Source: Verrucomicrobiota bacterium JB023
GTDB taxonomy: Bacteria > Verrucomicrobiota > Verrucomicrobiia > Verrucomicrobiales > Akkermansiaceae
Direction: 5' to 3'
DNA length: 64,000 nucleotides
Assembly: GCA_030673895.1 (NCBI GenBank)
Contig: JAUTCR010000005.1
Location: forward strand, 1-64,000
Both the position numbers and the translations under genes were made by a program. Positions 53,815 through 63,183 of this stretch are shown here, piece after piece. The notes beneath the pieces were generated by a model. The model was given only the letters and a program-made list of their open reading frames with translations, ran no database searches and was not told where the DNA came from. Position 1 is the stretch's first letter, and each line of letters starts with the position of its first letter.

Positions 53815-56800
53815 ATGTCCTTTTATCATCCCGATTACACACCTGACACCACTGGAACGCTTCATTCCTTTGCCAATGAGAAGGATAATTGCGGCATGGG
53901 GGCCATCGTCAGGCTGACCGGAGAAAAGTCTTACGAGATCATCGACCATTCCATCGCCTCCGTATGCTGCATGACGCACCGGGGTGCGATCGACGCGGAC
54001 GGGAAGACCGGAGACGGTTCAGGCATTCTCACCCAGATCCCCCGCAAGCTGTTTGCTCGCGAGCTGCCCAAGCTAGGCCTTTCGTTGGCGAATATCGACG
54101 ACCTCGCGGTAGGAGTCTTTTTTCTTCCTTCCAACGATGCAGCCGGAGCCTCCCAAATCCAATCGGCTGCAGAATCCATCGCGACCCAACGTGGCATCAC
54201 CTTCCTCGGCTGGCGCGAAGTGCCCGTCAATCCTGACGAACTTGGCGAGCTTGCCCAAAAGACGCAGCCGATCATCCGCCACCTTCTCCTCGCCAAGCCC
54301 GAGGGCTGGGACGAGGACCACTTCGAGCGGCAGCTCTACCTCGTCCGCCGGACCATCGAGAAGCAGTTCAAGGAGGTCGCGAATTTCTACATCCCCACGC
54401 TTTCCTCGCGACTGATTTCCTACAAGGGCCTCGCCATGCCCGCCACCCTCCGGGCTTTTTACAATGACCTGCAGGATTCGGATTTTGAGGTCGCGCTCTC
54501 CCTTTTCCACCAGCGGTTCTCGACCAACACTTTCCCTGCCTGGCCCTTGGGACAACCCTTCCGGATGATGTGCCACAACGGCGAAATCAACACGGTGCGA
54601 GGCAATCGTAATTGGTGGGCCTCTCGTGAGGAGTTTTTCGAAAGCGAGCTTTGGGGAGATGATATCCACCTCCTCAAGGATGTGATGAGCGGTAAGGAGT
54701 CGGATTCCTCCTCGCTGGATCACGCTTTGGAGATCCTGGTGCTCTCCGGACGGTCGCTTGAGCACGCCATGTGCATGCTGGTTCCCCCAGCCTTCCGCCA
54801 TGATCAGGAAATCTCGGAGGAGGTGCGCAACTTCTTCCACTATCATCGCTCGTTCTCCGAGCCTTGGGATGGTCCCGCCGGCTTGGTTTACACCGACGGC
54901 ACCAAAGTCTGTGCTTCGCTCGACCGAAACGGCCTCCGCCCGTCGCGCTACACTCTCACCCATGATGGCCTGCTCATCATCGGCTCTGAATCCGGCACCA
55001 TCATCCTCCCCAACGAGCAAATCTCCCGTCGCGGTCGACTCGGTCCGGGACAGATGCTTTCTGCCAATACGAAGACTGGTGAACTCATCTCCGACCGCGA
55101 CATTAAAAATGAGCTCGCCTCGCGGCAGCCTTATGCAAAGTGGACAGATGAGAACCGCGTTGAGCTGAGAAAGTTCGTCTCCCACGAATCACAGCCGCCT
55201 TCACAGGAATTCGAGCCCATCGAGCTTTCCCAGTTGCAGGTGACCCATGGGGTCACCGCCGAAGACCTCGATATGGTCTTCCCTCCAATGATGAAGGGCG
55301 CCCAGGAAGCGGTCTTCTCAATGGGTGACGATATTCCTCTCGCGCCGCTGAGCCGTTATCCGCGCCTTCTCTTCACGTACTTCAAGCAACTCTTCGCCCA
55401 GGTCACAAATCCCCCCATCGACCCCATCCGGGAGTGGGCCGTCATGACCCTCGGTGCCGGCCTTGGAGCAGAGCGTAACCTCCTGAGCGAGAGCCCCGAG
55501 CACGCCCGCATCCTGCAACTGGGCTCTGCTATCATCTTTGAACAAGAAGTCGCCTACATCGCGGACCGAACCTCACACGGCTTCAAGTCCAAAGTTCTGG
55601 ATACCACCTTCCCAGCCGATGCTGGAGCCTTCACCCTGCGTAACGCTGTGGAGAACCTCATGCAGATGGCCGAGCAAGCGGTGGATGACGGGGTTGAAAT
55701 CCTGATTCTCTCCGACCGGAAGGTGGGTAAGGATCGCGCGCCGATCCCGTCCATGATGGCGACCGGCGCCATCCATCACCACCTGACTAAGACCCGCAAG
55801 CGACTCCGCACCTCGCTCGTCGTGGAGACCGGAGAAGCTCGTGACACTCACCAAATCGCCTGCCTCTTTGGCTATGGTGCCACTGCAGTCTGTCCCTACT
55901 TGGGCTACGCGACGGTGCGCGGCATCGCCAATGATCCCAAGTTAGCCAAGAAACACGGCTTCCCCGAGGACCTCACTCCGGAGAAGGCCATGGCAAACTA
56001 CCGGAAGGCGCTTGAGAAGGGTCTTCTGAAGATCATGTCGAAGATGGGAATCTCCGTCCTCAATTCCTACCAGGGAGCCCAAATCTTCGAAGCTCTCGGA
56101 GTCGGCGAGGAAGTCATCGATATCTGCTTCACCGGAACCGTTTCCCGCCTCGGCGGAGTGGGCTTCTCGGAGATTGCGCACGAGACCCTCACCCGGCATC
56201 GCGCGGCTTATGAGTCAGCTCCCGGCGACCCTCTCGACCTCGGCGACCCCGGCTACAACCGTTACCGGAAGACAGGTGAACGGCACGCGCTACCGACTGA
56301 GGTGGTCAAGAACCTCCATTCCTACGTCAAGACCGGCAAAGCCGAAGACTACGAGGACTACGTCAAGGCCACCCTCGACAACAATCCGATCACCATCAAG
56401 GATTTGCTCGAGTTCAATAAGGACGGAGCCAATCCGGTATCCCTTGAGGAAGTGGAGCCCGCCACGGAAATCGTCAAACGCTTCACCACGGCGGCGATGT
56501 CTCTGGGAGCACTTTCCCCGGAGGCTCACGAGACCCTCGCAATCGCCATGAACCGCTTGGGCGGCAAGTCGGACTCGGGAGAGGGCGGCGAAGACAAGCG
56601 TCGCTTCCAGCCTTACCCGAATGGCGACCTCGCACGCTCGGCGATCAAGCAGGTGGCCTCAGGCCGATTCGGCGTCAGCGCCCACTATCTCGTCAATGCA
56701 GACGAACTGGAGATCAAAATGGCCCAAGGAGCCAAGCCCGGTGAAGGCGGCCAGCTTCCGGGACACAAGGTCAATGCCCTCATTGCCCGTCTCCGCAATA

Positions 56801-58419
56801 CCCAGCCCGGCGTCCAGCTGATCTCGCCTCCTCCGCACCATGATATCTACAGTATTGAGGATTTGGCCCAGCTCATTCACGACCTCAAGGAGGTCAACCC
56901 ACGAGCCCGGGTCACCGTTAAGCTGGTAGCGGAAGCCGGTGTCGGCACCATTGCTGCGGGCGTTGCCAAGGCCTGCGCAGACAACATTCTCGTCTCAGGC
57001 CACGACGGCGGAACAGCCGCTTCTCCTCTCTCCTCAACCAAGCACGCCGGCCTCCCCTGGGAGCTCGGAGTTGCAGAGGCCCAGCAGGCGCTCGTGCTCA
57101 ATAATTTGCGCGAACGCGTTGTGCTCCGGACCGATGGTGGTCTGCGCAATGGCCGGGATGTCGTCATTGCCGCTCTTTTGGGAGCCGAGCAGTTCAACTT
57201 CGGCACCATTGCCATGATTGCGATGGGCTGCGTCTATGTCCGCAAGTGCCACTTGAACAATTGTCCGGTAGGAGTCGCGACCACCGATCCGAAGTGGCGG
57301 GCCAAGTTCAAGGGGAACCCCGACATGGTGGTCAACTTCATGATGGGCGTCGCCGAGGAAGCTCGGGAAATCATGGCGAGCCTCGGTATGACCAAGTTCG
57401 AGGATCTGGTCGGCAAGACCACCTTCCTACGTCAGCGCGAAGTACCGGATCACCCGAAGGCTGCCACCATCAACCTGTCCACCGTTCTCAAGGAAAGCGT
57501 GCCCACACAGGGCTCCCGCTTCTGCACCCATCCGAGCAACGACGGCTTCCACATCAAACCCGCGCTCGACCTCCAGATTCTCGACGATTTGCGGTCTCAC
57601 ACTGGTGCCGCCGAGGGAGAGAATCCCGCAGCCAAATTGATGGATGTGGCTCCTTACGAGCAAAGCTACAAGGTGGTGAACACCGACCGGAATATTGGCA
57701 CCCGACTTTCCGGCCGAGTGGCCGAGGTTCACGGTGACCACGGCCTGCCAAAGAATTCGATCAAACTGACCTTCAACGGGTCAGCCGGTCAATCGTTCGG
57801 CACCTTCCTGGCGGGAGGGATCACCCTCACCTTGATTGGAGAAGGGAATGACTATGTCGGCAAGGGAATGGCAGGAGGAACGATTGTCGTTCATCCGCCG
57901 GAAGAAATGTCCGAAGCCTTCGAGCCTTCAGCCAATTCGATCATCGGTAATACCGTTCTTTACGGAGCGACAGGTGGCGAGCTCTTCGCCAATGGCCGCG
58001 CCGGAGAACGCTTCTGCGTGCGGAACTCAGGCGCGACGGCGGTTTGCGAAGGCGTTGGTGACCACGGTTGCGAATACATGACCAACGGTCTGGTCCTCAT
58101 TCTCGGCCTCACCGGAAAGAACTTCGGTGCTGGTATGTCCGGGGGTGTCGCCTACGTCCTTGATATCGACGGCCAATTCCAATCACGCCTGAATCCTGAG
58201 ATGGTCGTCGCTCTTTCTCTCGAACGTGAGAAGGACATCGCTGAAGTGCGGGAACTGATCGAACAACACGCTGCCCTGACAGGCTCAGAGCGTGCCAACG
58301 AGCTACTCGGTGACTGGGCGGGAACTGTCCGCCGGATGCGCCGCGTCATTCCGAAGGACCGCTATACCCTTGAGCTGGAAGAGGCCAAGCACGAAGCGGC
58401 TGTTGCACCGAAGGCTTAA
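53815..58419 (+). CDS. gltB: Glutamate synthase, large subunit
   Basis: 1534 residues, full length for GltB. The glutaminase nucleophile is Cys26 in KDNCGMGAIV, so a propeptide of 25 residues is expected to be removed. FMN/2-oxoglutarate synthase blocks include GEGGEDKRRFQPYPNGD and SGHDGGTAASPLSSTKHAGL. The 3Fe-4S cysteines are C1139, C1145 and C1150 (CVYVRKCHLNNCPVGVA). The C-terminal beta-helix (MAGGTIVVHPP, ENFGAGMSGGVAYV type) is present. It makes two glutamates from glutamine and 2-oxoglutarate. No gltD follows, so the electron donor partner (GltD or ferredoxin) is elsewhere. Confidence 0.97.
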   Translation: MSFYHPDYTPDTTGTLHSFANEKDNCGMGAIVRLTGEKSYEIIDHSIASVCCMTHRGAIDADGKTGDGSGILTQIPRKLFARELPKLGLSLANIDDLAVGVFFLPSNDAAGASQIQSAAESIATQRGITFLGWREVPVNPDELGELAQKTQPIIRHLLLAKPEGWDEDHFERQLYLVRRTIEKQFKEVANFYIPTLSSRLISYKGLAMPATLRAFYNDLQDSDFEVALSLFHQRFSTNTFPAWPLGQPFRMMCHNGEINTVRGNRNWWASREEFFESELWGDDIHLLKDVMSGKESDSSSLDHALEILVLSGRSLEHAMCMLVPPAFRHDQEISEEVRNFFHYHRSFSEPWDGPAGLVYTDGTKVCASLDRNGLRPSRYTLTHDGLLIIGSESGTIILPNEQISRRGRLGPGQMLSANTKTGELISDRDIKNELASRQPYAKWTDENRVELRKFVSHESQPPSQEFEPIELSQLQVTHGVTAEDLDMVFPPMMKGAQEAVFSMGDDIPLAPLSRYPRLLFTYFKQLFAQVTNPPIDPIREWAVMTLGAGLGAERNLLSESPEHARILQLGSAIIFEQEVAYIADRTSHGFKSKVLDTTFPADAGAFTLRNAVENLMQMAEQAVDDGVEILILSDRKVGKDRAPIPSMMATGAIHHHLTKTRKRLRTSLVVETGEARDTHQIACLFGYGATAVCPYLGYATVRGIANDPKLAKKHGFPEDLTPEKAMANYRKALEKGLLKIMSKMGISVLNSYQGAQIFEALGVGEEVIDICFTGTVSRLGGVGFSEIAHETLTRHRAAYESAPGDPLDLGDPGYNRYRKTGERHALPTEVVKNLHSYVKTGKAEDYEDYVKATLDNNPITIKDLLEFNKDGANPVSLEEVEPATEIVKRFTTAAMSLGALSPEAHETLAIAMNRLGGKSDSGEGGEDKRRFQPYPNGDLARSAIKQVASGRFGVSAHYLVNADELEIKMAQGAKPGEGGQLPGHKVNALIARLRNTQPGVQLISPPPHHDIYSIEDLAQLIHDLKEVNPRARVTVKLVAEAGVGTIAAGVAKACADNILVSGHDGGTAASPLSSTKHAGLPWELGVAEAQQALVLNNLRERVVLRTDGGLRNGRDVVIAALLGAEQFNFGTIAMIAMGCVYVRKCHLNNCPVGVATTDPKWRAKFKGNPDMVVNFMMGVAEEAREIMASLGMTKFEDLVGKTTFLRQREVPDHPKAATINLSTVLKESVPTQGSRFCTHPSNDGFHIKPALDLQILDDLRSHTGAAEGENPAAKLMDVAPYEQSYKVVNTDRNIGTRLSGRVAEVHGDHGLPKNSIKLTFNGSAGQSFGTFLAGGITLTLIGEGNDYVGKGMAGGTIVVHPPEEMSEAFEPSANSIIGNTVLYGATGGELFANGRAGERFCVRNSGATAVCEGVGDHGCEYMTNGLVLILGLTGKNFGAGMSGGVAYVLDIDGQFQSRLNPEMVVALSLEREKDIAEVRELIEQHAALTGSERANELLGDWAGTVRRMRRVIPKDRYTLELEEAKHEAAVAPKA

Positions 58420-58455
58420 GGTGGGTTCTCGAGTTGCCTCAATTTTGCTGACTTT

Positions 58456-58501
58456 AACGACCGTCATCCTGTTCACTTGCGATTGGACAGGGACGGTCGT
58501 T
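58456..58501 (+). repeat. Long hairpin between gltB and dapF
   Basis: AACGACCGTC (58456-58465) pairs perfectly with GACGGTCGTT (58492-58501). Inside, CCTGTTCA (58468-58475) pairs with TGGACAGG (58484-58491, one G-T), leaving an 8-base loop and a 2-base bulge: 18 pairs in all. No T-run follows, and the dapF ATG is 17 bases on. It may weaken read-through, be cut by RNase III, or control dapF translation. Confidence 0.7.
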
Positions 58502-58518
58502 CCTACCAGATTCCCAGC

Positions 58519-59337
58519 ATGCAAATTCCTTTCACCAAGATGAACGGCGCGGGCAACGACTTCGTTGTCATCGACAATCGCGGACTCGAATACAACCTGA
58601 GTAAGGAGCAAATCGCCGCTCTTTGCGATCGGCATCGTGGCATCGGTGCCGACGGGCTGCTCGCGGTGGAGCCCTCCGAAGCAGAGGCTGATTTCAAGTT
58701 CCGCTACTACAATGCCGACGGAGGCGAGGCTGAAATGTGCGGCAATGGCGCCCGATGCTTCGGCAAATACACTGCCAGCCTGATGCCGGAGAAGCCGGAC
58801 GAAGTCACTTTTGAAACTATCGCCGGCATTCTCTCTGCGAAAATGGTAGGCGACGACGTTCGCATCGAAATGTCCGATCCGTTCGGCTTAGAAAATCCAC
58901 TACCATTTCTTATCGAGGGACTTGCAGGCAATATTTACGCATTGAACACAGGCGTCCCCCATACCGTCGCGTTCGCTGACAGCCCGGAGGAATTAGACAA
59001 GCTTGACGTGATCAAGTTCGGTGCGGCCATCCGCTACCATGAGCACTTTGCGCCCGCCGGCACCAATGCAAACTTCGGGGCGGTCCGCGAGCCCGGCCAC
59101 ATTGTCATCCGAACCTATGAACGAGGCGTGGAGGATGAGACTCTTGCCTGCGGAACGGGAATGGTCGCGAGTGCCATTTTCCACCACCTCCTCACTGGGG
59201 CTCCTAGCCCGGTCAAGGTCGATGTTAAAGGCGGCGAGACGCTGGAGATCGGCTTCGAGCGCGACGCCGATCGCTTTCATAACGTCACCCTGACGGGACC
59301 CGCCGAAGTCACCTTCAGCGGGGTGGTCGAACTTTAA
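58519..59337 (+). CDS. dapF: Diaminopimelate epimerase
   Basis: About 272 residues from the ATG at 58519 (MQIPFTKMNGAGNDFVVIDN). Both catalytic cysteines are present: C74 in AEMCGNGARC and C211 in LACGTGMVAS. It turns LL- into meso-diaminopimelate for lysine and cell-wall synthesis, in the cytoplasm. An earlier in-frame ATG lies inside the hairpin that precedes the gene and is unlikely. It follows gltB by 99 bases. Confidence 0.96.
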   Translation: MQIPFTKMNGAGNDFVVIDNRGLEYNLSKEQIAALCDRHRGIGADGLLAVEPSEAEADFKFRYYNADGGEAEMCGNGARCFGKYTASLMPEKPDEVTFETIAGILSAKMVGDDVRIEMSDPFGLENPLPFLIEGLAGNIYALNTGVPHTVAFADSPEELDKLDVIKFGAAIRYHEHFAPAGTNANFGAVREPGHIVIRTYERGVEDETLACGTGMVASAIFHHLLTGAPSPVKVDVKGGETLEIGFERDADRFHNVTLTGPAEVTFSGVVEL

Positions 59338-59341
59338 TCGA

Positions 59342-59361
59342 GCGCGGGCGAGACCCCGCGC
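59342..59361. terminator. Probable terminator between convergent dapF and HDAC-family genes
   Basis: Seven-pair stem GCGCGGG/CCCGCGC (59342-59348, 59355-59361) with a 6-base loop. TTTT follows nine bases later on the plus strand. It is a fair rather than strong intrinsic terminator and may act in both directions. Confidence 0.5.
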
Positions 59362-59370
59362 CGTCCCCTT

Positions 59371-60285
59371 TTACCTTCCGAGAAGATCGCGGGAAAGGCG
59401 TCGGGCCGTGGCCACAGTATTCCGGTGGATCTTCGCCGTGCCATCCGGGGTGCGATTGTAGCCACCTCCATAGAGAACGGTTACCGGAATCCGATTCTTG
59501 AGAAAAGCTTGGAGAAGAACCTCGTCGCGACGTTGCAAATCCTTGATGGATAACATCATCTGACCGAAGCGATCGTTCTGGTGATTGTCCGCACCCGCGA
59601 TCCAGATCACGAGATCGGGTGAGAAAACATCCAAGGCCGCAGCCAATGTTGTGAAGAGCTGTTTGAGATACATCTCCCCTTCCACATACCGGACTGTTTC
59701 CACGTCCATTGAGCTCTTCGTCTTCGCGGTGGGGTAGTTCTTCCCCACGTGGATGGAATAGGTGAACACCTTGGGGTCATCAGCGAGGATGGATGCGGTG
59801 CCGTTACCTTGATGAGCATCGGTATCCACCACCATCACCCGAATGCCGGGTCGCTTCAGCTGCAGATCCTTGATAGCAATCGCGACATCGTTGAAGACAC
59901 AATAGCCCTCGCCGTGATCCCGAAAGGCGTGATGGGTCCCGCCCGCCAAGCACACGGCGACACCTTCCTCCAAGGCTGCATGACAAGCTTGCCTCGTCGC
60001 TTCGACCTCGGTCGCGCTCCGCTCGAATAGGCGGGGATTGACTGGTAGCCCGAGCTTCAGCTGCTCTTTGCGATCGAGTTTACCCTGATAGATTTTGGCG
60101 AGGTAATCCTCATCGTGAACCCGCCGTAAAGCGAAGGCATCCGCAGGCCGGACCTCGATAATTTCTTCTCCCTTCAGGATTCCATTCTGCACCAGCATGT
60201 CCTTGGACATGCGGAATTTCTCCATGGGAAAGGGATGGCCTGCGGGCAAACTGAGCTCGAACCCCGGCGAGTAAAAACACCTCAT
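59371..60285 (-). CDS. Histone-deacetylase-family protein (AcuC/acetylpolyamine amidohydrolase type)
   Basis: 304 residues. The deacetylase active site is complete: GGTHHAFRDHGEGYCVFND with the His pair near residue 116, and the zinc ligands in VVDTDAHQGNGT near 150 (Asp, His) and the second Asp in VIWIAGADNHQNDRFG near 227. Bacterial members remove acetyl groups from polyamines or from acetyl-CoA synthetase. The N-terminus CFYSPGFELSLPAGHPFPME is the usual HDAC-like opening. Divergent from the DEAD-box gene. Substrate unknown. Confidence 0.9.
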   Translation of the reverse strand: MRCFYSPGFELSLPAGHPFPMEKFRMSKDMLVQNGILKGEEIIEVRPADAFALRRVHDEDYLAKIYQGKLDRKEQLKLGLPVNPRLFERSATEVEATRQACHAALEEGVAVCLAGGTHHAFRDHGEGYCVFNDVAIAIKDLQLKRPGIRVMVVDTDAHQGNGTASILADDPKVFTYSIHVGKNYPTAKTKSSMDVETVRYVEGEMYLKQLFTTLAAALDVFSPDLVIWIAGADNHQNDRFGQMMLSIKDLQRRDEVLLQAFLKNRIPVTVLYGGGYNRTPDGTAKIHRNTVATARRLSRDLLGR

Positions 60286-60402
60286 ACGACTAGGCAGAGA
60301 CTAACCCGCCTGCCGCAGCGGGGCAAACATGGAGCGTGACGACATGATACATCTCTTATCCAAGCCCCTTGACCATCAAGGCTGGTCCGCCTAGGACACG
60401 GC

Positions 60403-61653
60403 ATGAGTTTTGCCGAACTGGGGCTTTCCGAACCCGTCCTCCGAGCGATTAGCGAGAAGGGTTATGAGAACCCGACTCCGATTCAGGCCCAAGCAATCCC
60501 CTTGATTCTGCAAGGAAAAGACCTCACGGGAGCCTCCCAGACAGGGACCGGGAAGACCGCGGCCTTTGCTCTCCCCTCGCTCTGTCGACTGCAGAAAATG
60601 GGTAAACCCCAAATTCTGGTTCTAGAGCCAACCCGGGAACTGGCCCATCAGGTTGCGGAACAATTCACCGATTACGGAAAATACACCGGCCTGAAAACAG
60701 CTCTCCTCCATGGGGGCGTCGGATACGGCAAGCAGGATGAACAAATGAAGGATGCCGATGTCGTAGTAGCGACTCCCGGTCGACTCATTGACCATTTTTA
60801 CCGCACCACGATGCGCTTTGGAGAAGTGAAGATCCTTATTCTCGATGAGGTCGACCGCATGCTCGACATGGGCTTTCTTCCCATTGTCCGGAAAATCGTG
60901 AACCTCTGTCCATGGAAGATGCCGGCTGAGGAAGCGGATGAGCAGGCCAAGCGGAAGGCATCTGTCGCCACCGATCGGCAGACTCTTTTCTTCTCCGCGA
61001 CCATGCCGCCCGCGATTGAGCAGTTCGCCAAGTGGTGTCTCACCGACCCTGCCGAGGTCCAGATTGCCCGCCGGGAGGTGGCTTCCACCGTTTCCCACGC
61101 CTTCTATCCTGTCTCCATGGATCAGCGTGATGGCTTGCTGCTCGAATTGCTCAAGCGAACGGACTTTCAGTCGGTGATGATTTTCACCCGGACCCGCAAG
61201 GAGGCCGATAGCGTGACCGCTCTCTTGAAAGGAGCCGGCCACGACAAGGTCGCCGCGATGCACTCCGACATCAATCAGCGCGACCGCATGAAGGCCCTCG
61301 CTGGCTTCAAGGACGGTTCTTACGAGGTCCTCGTCGCTACTGATGTGGCCGCGCGAGGAATCGATGTCTCCGGCGTAACCCACGTGATCAATTACCGGGT
61401 GCCCGAAAACGCGGAAGACTACGTCCACCGCATCGGGAGAACGGGCCGAGCAGAAAAAGAAGGAGACGCCTTCACCATCCTCACAGCGGATGAGATCGAC
61501 TTTGCCAAATCAATCGAGAACTTCATCAAGCAGAAGATCGAGCGTAAGAAGCTGGAGAACTTCGACTACATCTACACGGCCCTTCTCGATGACTCTCCCC
61601 CGAAGCCCGTGCGCAAGAAACGCCCATCCGGGGGTGGCCGGAGACGGCGCTAA
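60403..61653 (+). CDS. DEAD-box RNA helicase (RhlE-like)
   Basis: 416 residues. Q motif FAELGLSEPVLRAISEKGYE, motif I ASQTGTGKTAAF near residue 46, motif Ib TPGR, motif II LDEVDRMLDMGF near 149 (DEVD instead of DEAD), motif III FSATMPP near 200, motif V ATDVAARGIDVSG near 308 and motif VI HRIGRTGRAEKEG near 344. A short basic tail (KKRPSGGGRRRR) likely binds RNA. Cytoplasmic, in RNA unwinding or ribosome assembly. A 6-bp hairpin (CCTTGA/TCAAGG) stands about 25 bases upstream. Followed by an intrinsic terminator. Confidence 0.94.
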   Translation: MSFAELGLSEPVLRAISEKGYENPTPIQAQAIPLILQGKDLTGASQTGTGKTAAFALPSLCRLQKMGKPQILVLEPTRELAHQVAEQFTDYGKYTGLKTALLHGGVGYGKQDEQMKDADVVVATPGRLIDHFYRTTMRFGEVKILILDEVDRMLDMGFLPIVRKIVNLCPWKMPAEEADEQAKRKASVATDRQTLFFSATMPPAIEQFAKWCLTDPAEVQIARREVASTVSHAFYPVSMDQRDGLLLELLKRTDFQSVMIFTRTRKEADSVTALLKGAGHDKVAAMHSDINQRDRMKALAGFKDGSYEVLVATDVAARGIDVSGVTHVINYRVPENAEDYVHRIGRTGRAEKEGDAFTILTADEIDFAKSIENFIKQKIERKKLENFDYIYTALLDDSPPKPVRKKRPSGGGRRRR

Positions 61654-61666
61654 CTGCTCGATTACC

Positions 61667-61693
61667 GCCCGGGCCAACTTCGCTCGGGCTTTT
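61667..61693 (+). terminator. Intrinsic terminator after the helicase gene
   Basis: Eight-pair stem GCCCGGGC/GCTCGGGC (one G-T) with a 7-base loop, followed by four T. It lies 14 bases after the stop. Confidence 0.8.
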
Positions 61694-61755
61694 CCCAATC
61701 GCTTTCTGTCGCGGCTTCAGTTCTGGTTACCAAGTCTCATGCCTTGGACCAAATC

Positions 61756-61784
61756 CTTGGCCTCACTCCTCGCTTGAGGCCAAG
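61756..61784. repeat. Perfect hairpin near the 3' end of tyrA
   Basis: CTTGGCCTCA (61756-61765) and TGAGGCCAAG (61775-61784) form ten perfect pairs around a 9-base loop, 28 bases after the tyrA stop on the minus strand. No T-run follows on either strand. Possibly a 3'-end stability or factor-dependent termination element of the tyrA mRNA. Confidence 0.5.
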
Positions 61785-61811
61785 TCCGGGGCAATGCCCT
61801 CGGCGCTGGCT

Positions 61812-62657
61812 TCACGAGTCCAGCTCCCGGCGACGCTCCTGACCCACCGCCAGCCACTGCTCGACATCGTCGGCCTCCTCTTGCTCCAATGCCGACACGA
61901 GCTGCCGCAAATCTTCGATCGACTCCTGTAACTCGGAGATCACCGCTTTGCGATTCTCGAGCAAGATGCCTCGCCACATCGCGGGATCGCCCCCGGCGAC
62001 CCGTGTGGTATCACGCAGTCCACCGCCACCAAAGCGGCTCTCGCCCTCACAGCGGAGGCCGACCCTCGCGCCGACTGCGGCCAGAACGTGTGGCAAATGG
62101 CTGACTCTCGCCACGATCTCATCATGACGTTGTGCGGTGGTCTCTTGCAGACAGCAACCCAGACTCGACCAAAACGCTCGTAGGCTGGCCAGCTGGTCGC
62201 CTCCCACCCCCTCATCATCAGTGAGGAAACAACAAGACCCTTCGAATAGCTCGCTTGAGGCATGGGCGAAGCCGGTCCGGTCTGATCCCGCCATCGGATG
62301 ACTCCCGATGAAAGCGATCCCCGCTCCCCCCAGCACATCCCCTACCGATTGATGGACAAAGCCTTTCACGCTTCCGACATCGGTCACGAGAAGACCTTTC
62401 TTCCCGTTTCCTGCCGCCAGGCGGAGGGCGAGATCGTGATAATAATCCACCGGTGTGGCCATGATGACCAGGTCAGCGTCACGGGTAGCGTCCTCGAGAT
62501 TGTCGCTGGCTTCGAATCCAGCCTCGCGGACGACGCCCAATCGTTTCTCCGAGCGCCCCCAGAATACCACCTCGCCCAACGACCGCTCTTTCACCGCCAG
62601 CCCCACCGAGCCGCCAAGTAGGCCAGGCCCCAAAACCACTATCCGCTCAAACGCCAT
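61812..62657 (-). CDS. tyrA: Prephenate dehydrogenase
   Basis: 281 residues. NAD(P)-binding IVVLGPGLLGGSVGLAVKER at residues 6-25, LVIMATPVDYYHDLALRL near 62, VTDVGSVKGFVHQ near 90, and the substrate His in GSHPMAGSDRTGF near 118. It oxidises prephenate or arogenate for tyrosine synthesis. No fused chorismate mutase or ACT domain is present. ATG at 62657; the Fe-S protein gene ends 44 bases upstream in the same direction, so they may be co-transcribed. Confidence 0.95.
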   Translation of the reverse strand: MAFERIVVLGPGLLGGSVGLAVKERSLGEVVFWGRSEKRLGVVREAGFEASDNLEDATRDADLVIMATPVDYYHDLALRLAAGNGKKGLLVTDVGSVKGFVHQSVGDVLGGAGIAFIGSHPMAGSDRTGFAHASSELFEGSCCFLTDDEGVGGDQLASLRAFWSSLGCCLQETTAQRHDEIVARVSHLPHVLAAVGARVGLRCEGESRFGGGGLRDTTRVAGGDPAMWRGILLENRKAVISELQESIEDLRQLVSALEQEEADDVEQWLAVGQERRRELDS

Positions 62658-62700
62658 GACCGTGAGTCAGTCCCGAAATCCCATTTGCCGCAATCCTCTT

Positions 62701-63093
62701 TCAAGCCGCAAAACTTTCCCCACAGCTGCAGGTCACCAAGGCATTGGGGTTCTTCACCTTAAAGCCTCCCTGCTGCAAATCGTCCGAGTAATCAAGCTCG
62801 CTACCACTGACGAACAGAGCGCTCTTCGGGTCGATCACGACCCTCACCCCATTGCTGGTCACCATGACATCGCGATCACGCGGCCCGTCGACCAAATCCA
62901 TTTGATACTGCAATCCGCTGCATCCGCCGCCCACGACCGCAATTTTCAGGGCACCTTGCTCGGCTCGACCCTGCTTCTCCAATAATCCGAGCAAATGAGA
63001 GGAGGCGCCATCAAGGACCTTGATGAGCTTCTCATTGCCAACGGTGTATTTCACCTCTGCCACAGAGCGAATCCTAGCCTGCCTGACAGGCAT
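62701..63093 (-). CDS. Iron-sulfur cluster carrier/insertion protein (IscA/ErpA family)
   Basis: 130 residues. The three conserved cysteines are C58 ([11 protein letters not shown]) and C122/C124 ([10 protein letters not shown]). They bind a 2Fe-2S or 4Fe-4S cluster, which is passed to target enzymes. ATG at 63093; in-frame GTG codons about 11-14 residues later could be the true start, since the family domain begins near [12 protein letters not shown]. Divergent from yebC. Confidence 0.92.
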   Translation of the reverse strand: MPVRQARIRSVAEVKYTVGNEKLIKVLDGASSHLLGLLEKQGRAEQGALKIAVVGGGCSGLQYQMDLVDGPRDRDVMVTSNGVRVVIDPKSALFVSGSELDYSDDLQQGGFKVKNPNALVTCSCGESFAA

Positions 63094-63183
63094 TTCAACT
63101 CGGATACGCGCGGCATTTATCTGTCATTTGCCCATTCGCAAGGGTTGAGTTTCGGGCTGGGTCCATGCTATCTCCGCGTTCGC

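Noticed and set aside
54073-55185. Open frame of about 370 codons opposite gltB
   Set aside because: Lies wholly within a certain gltB; the product shows no domain.
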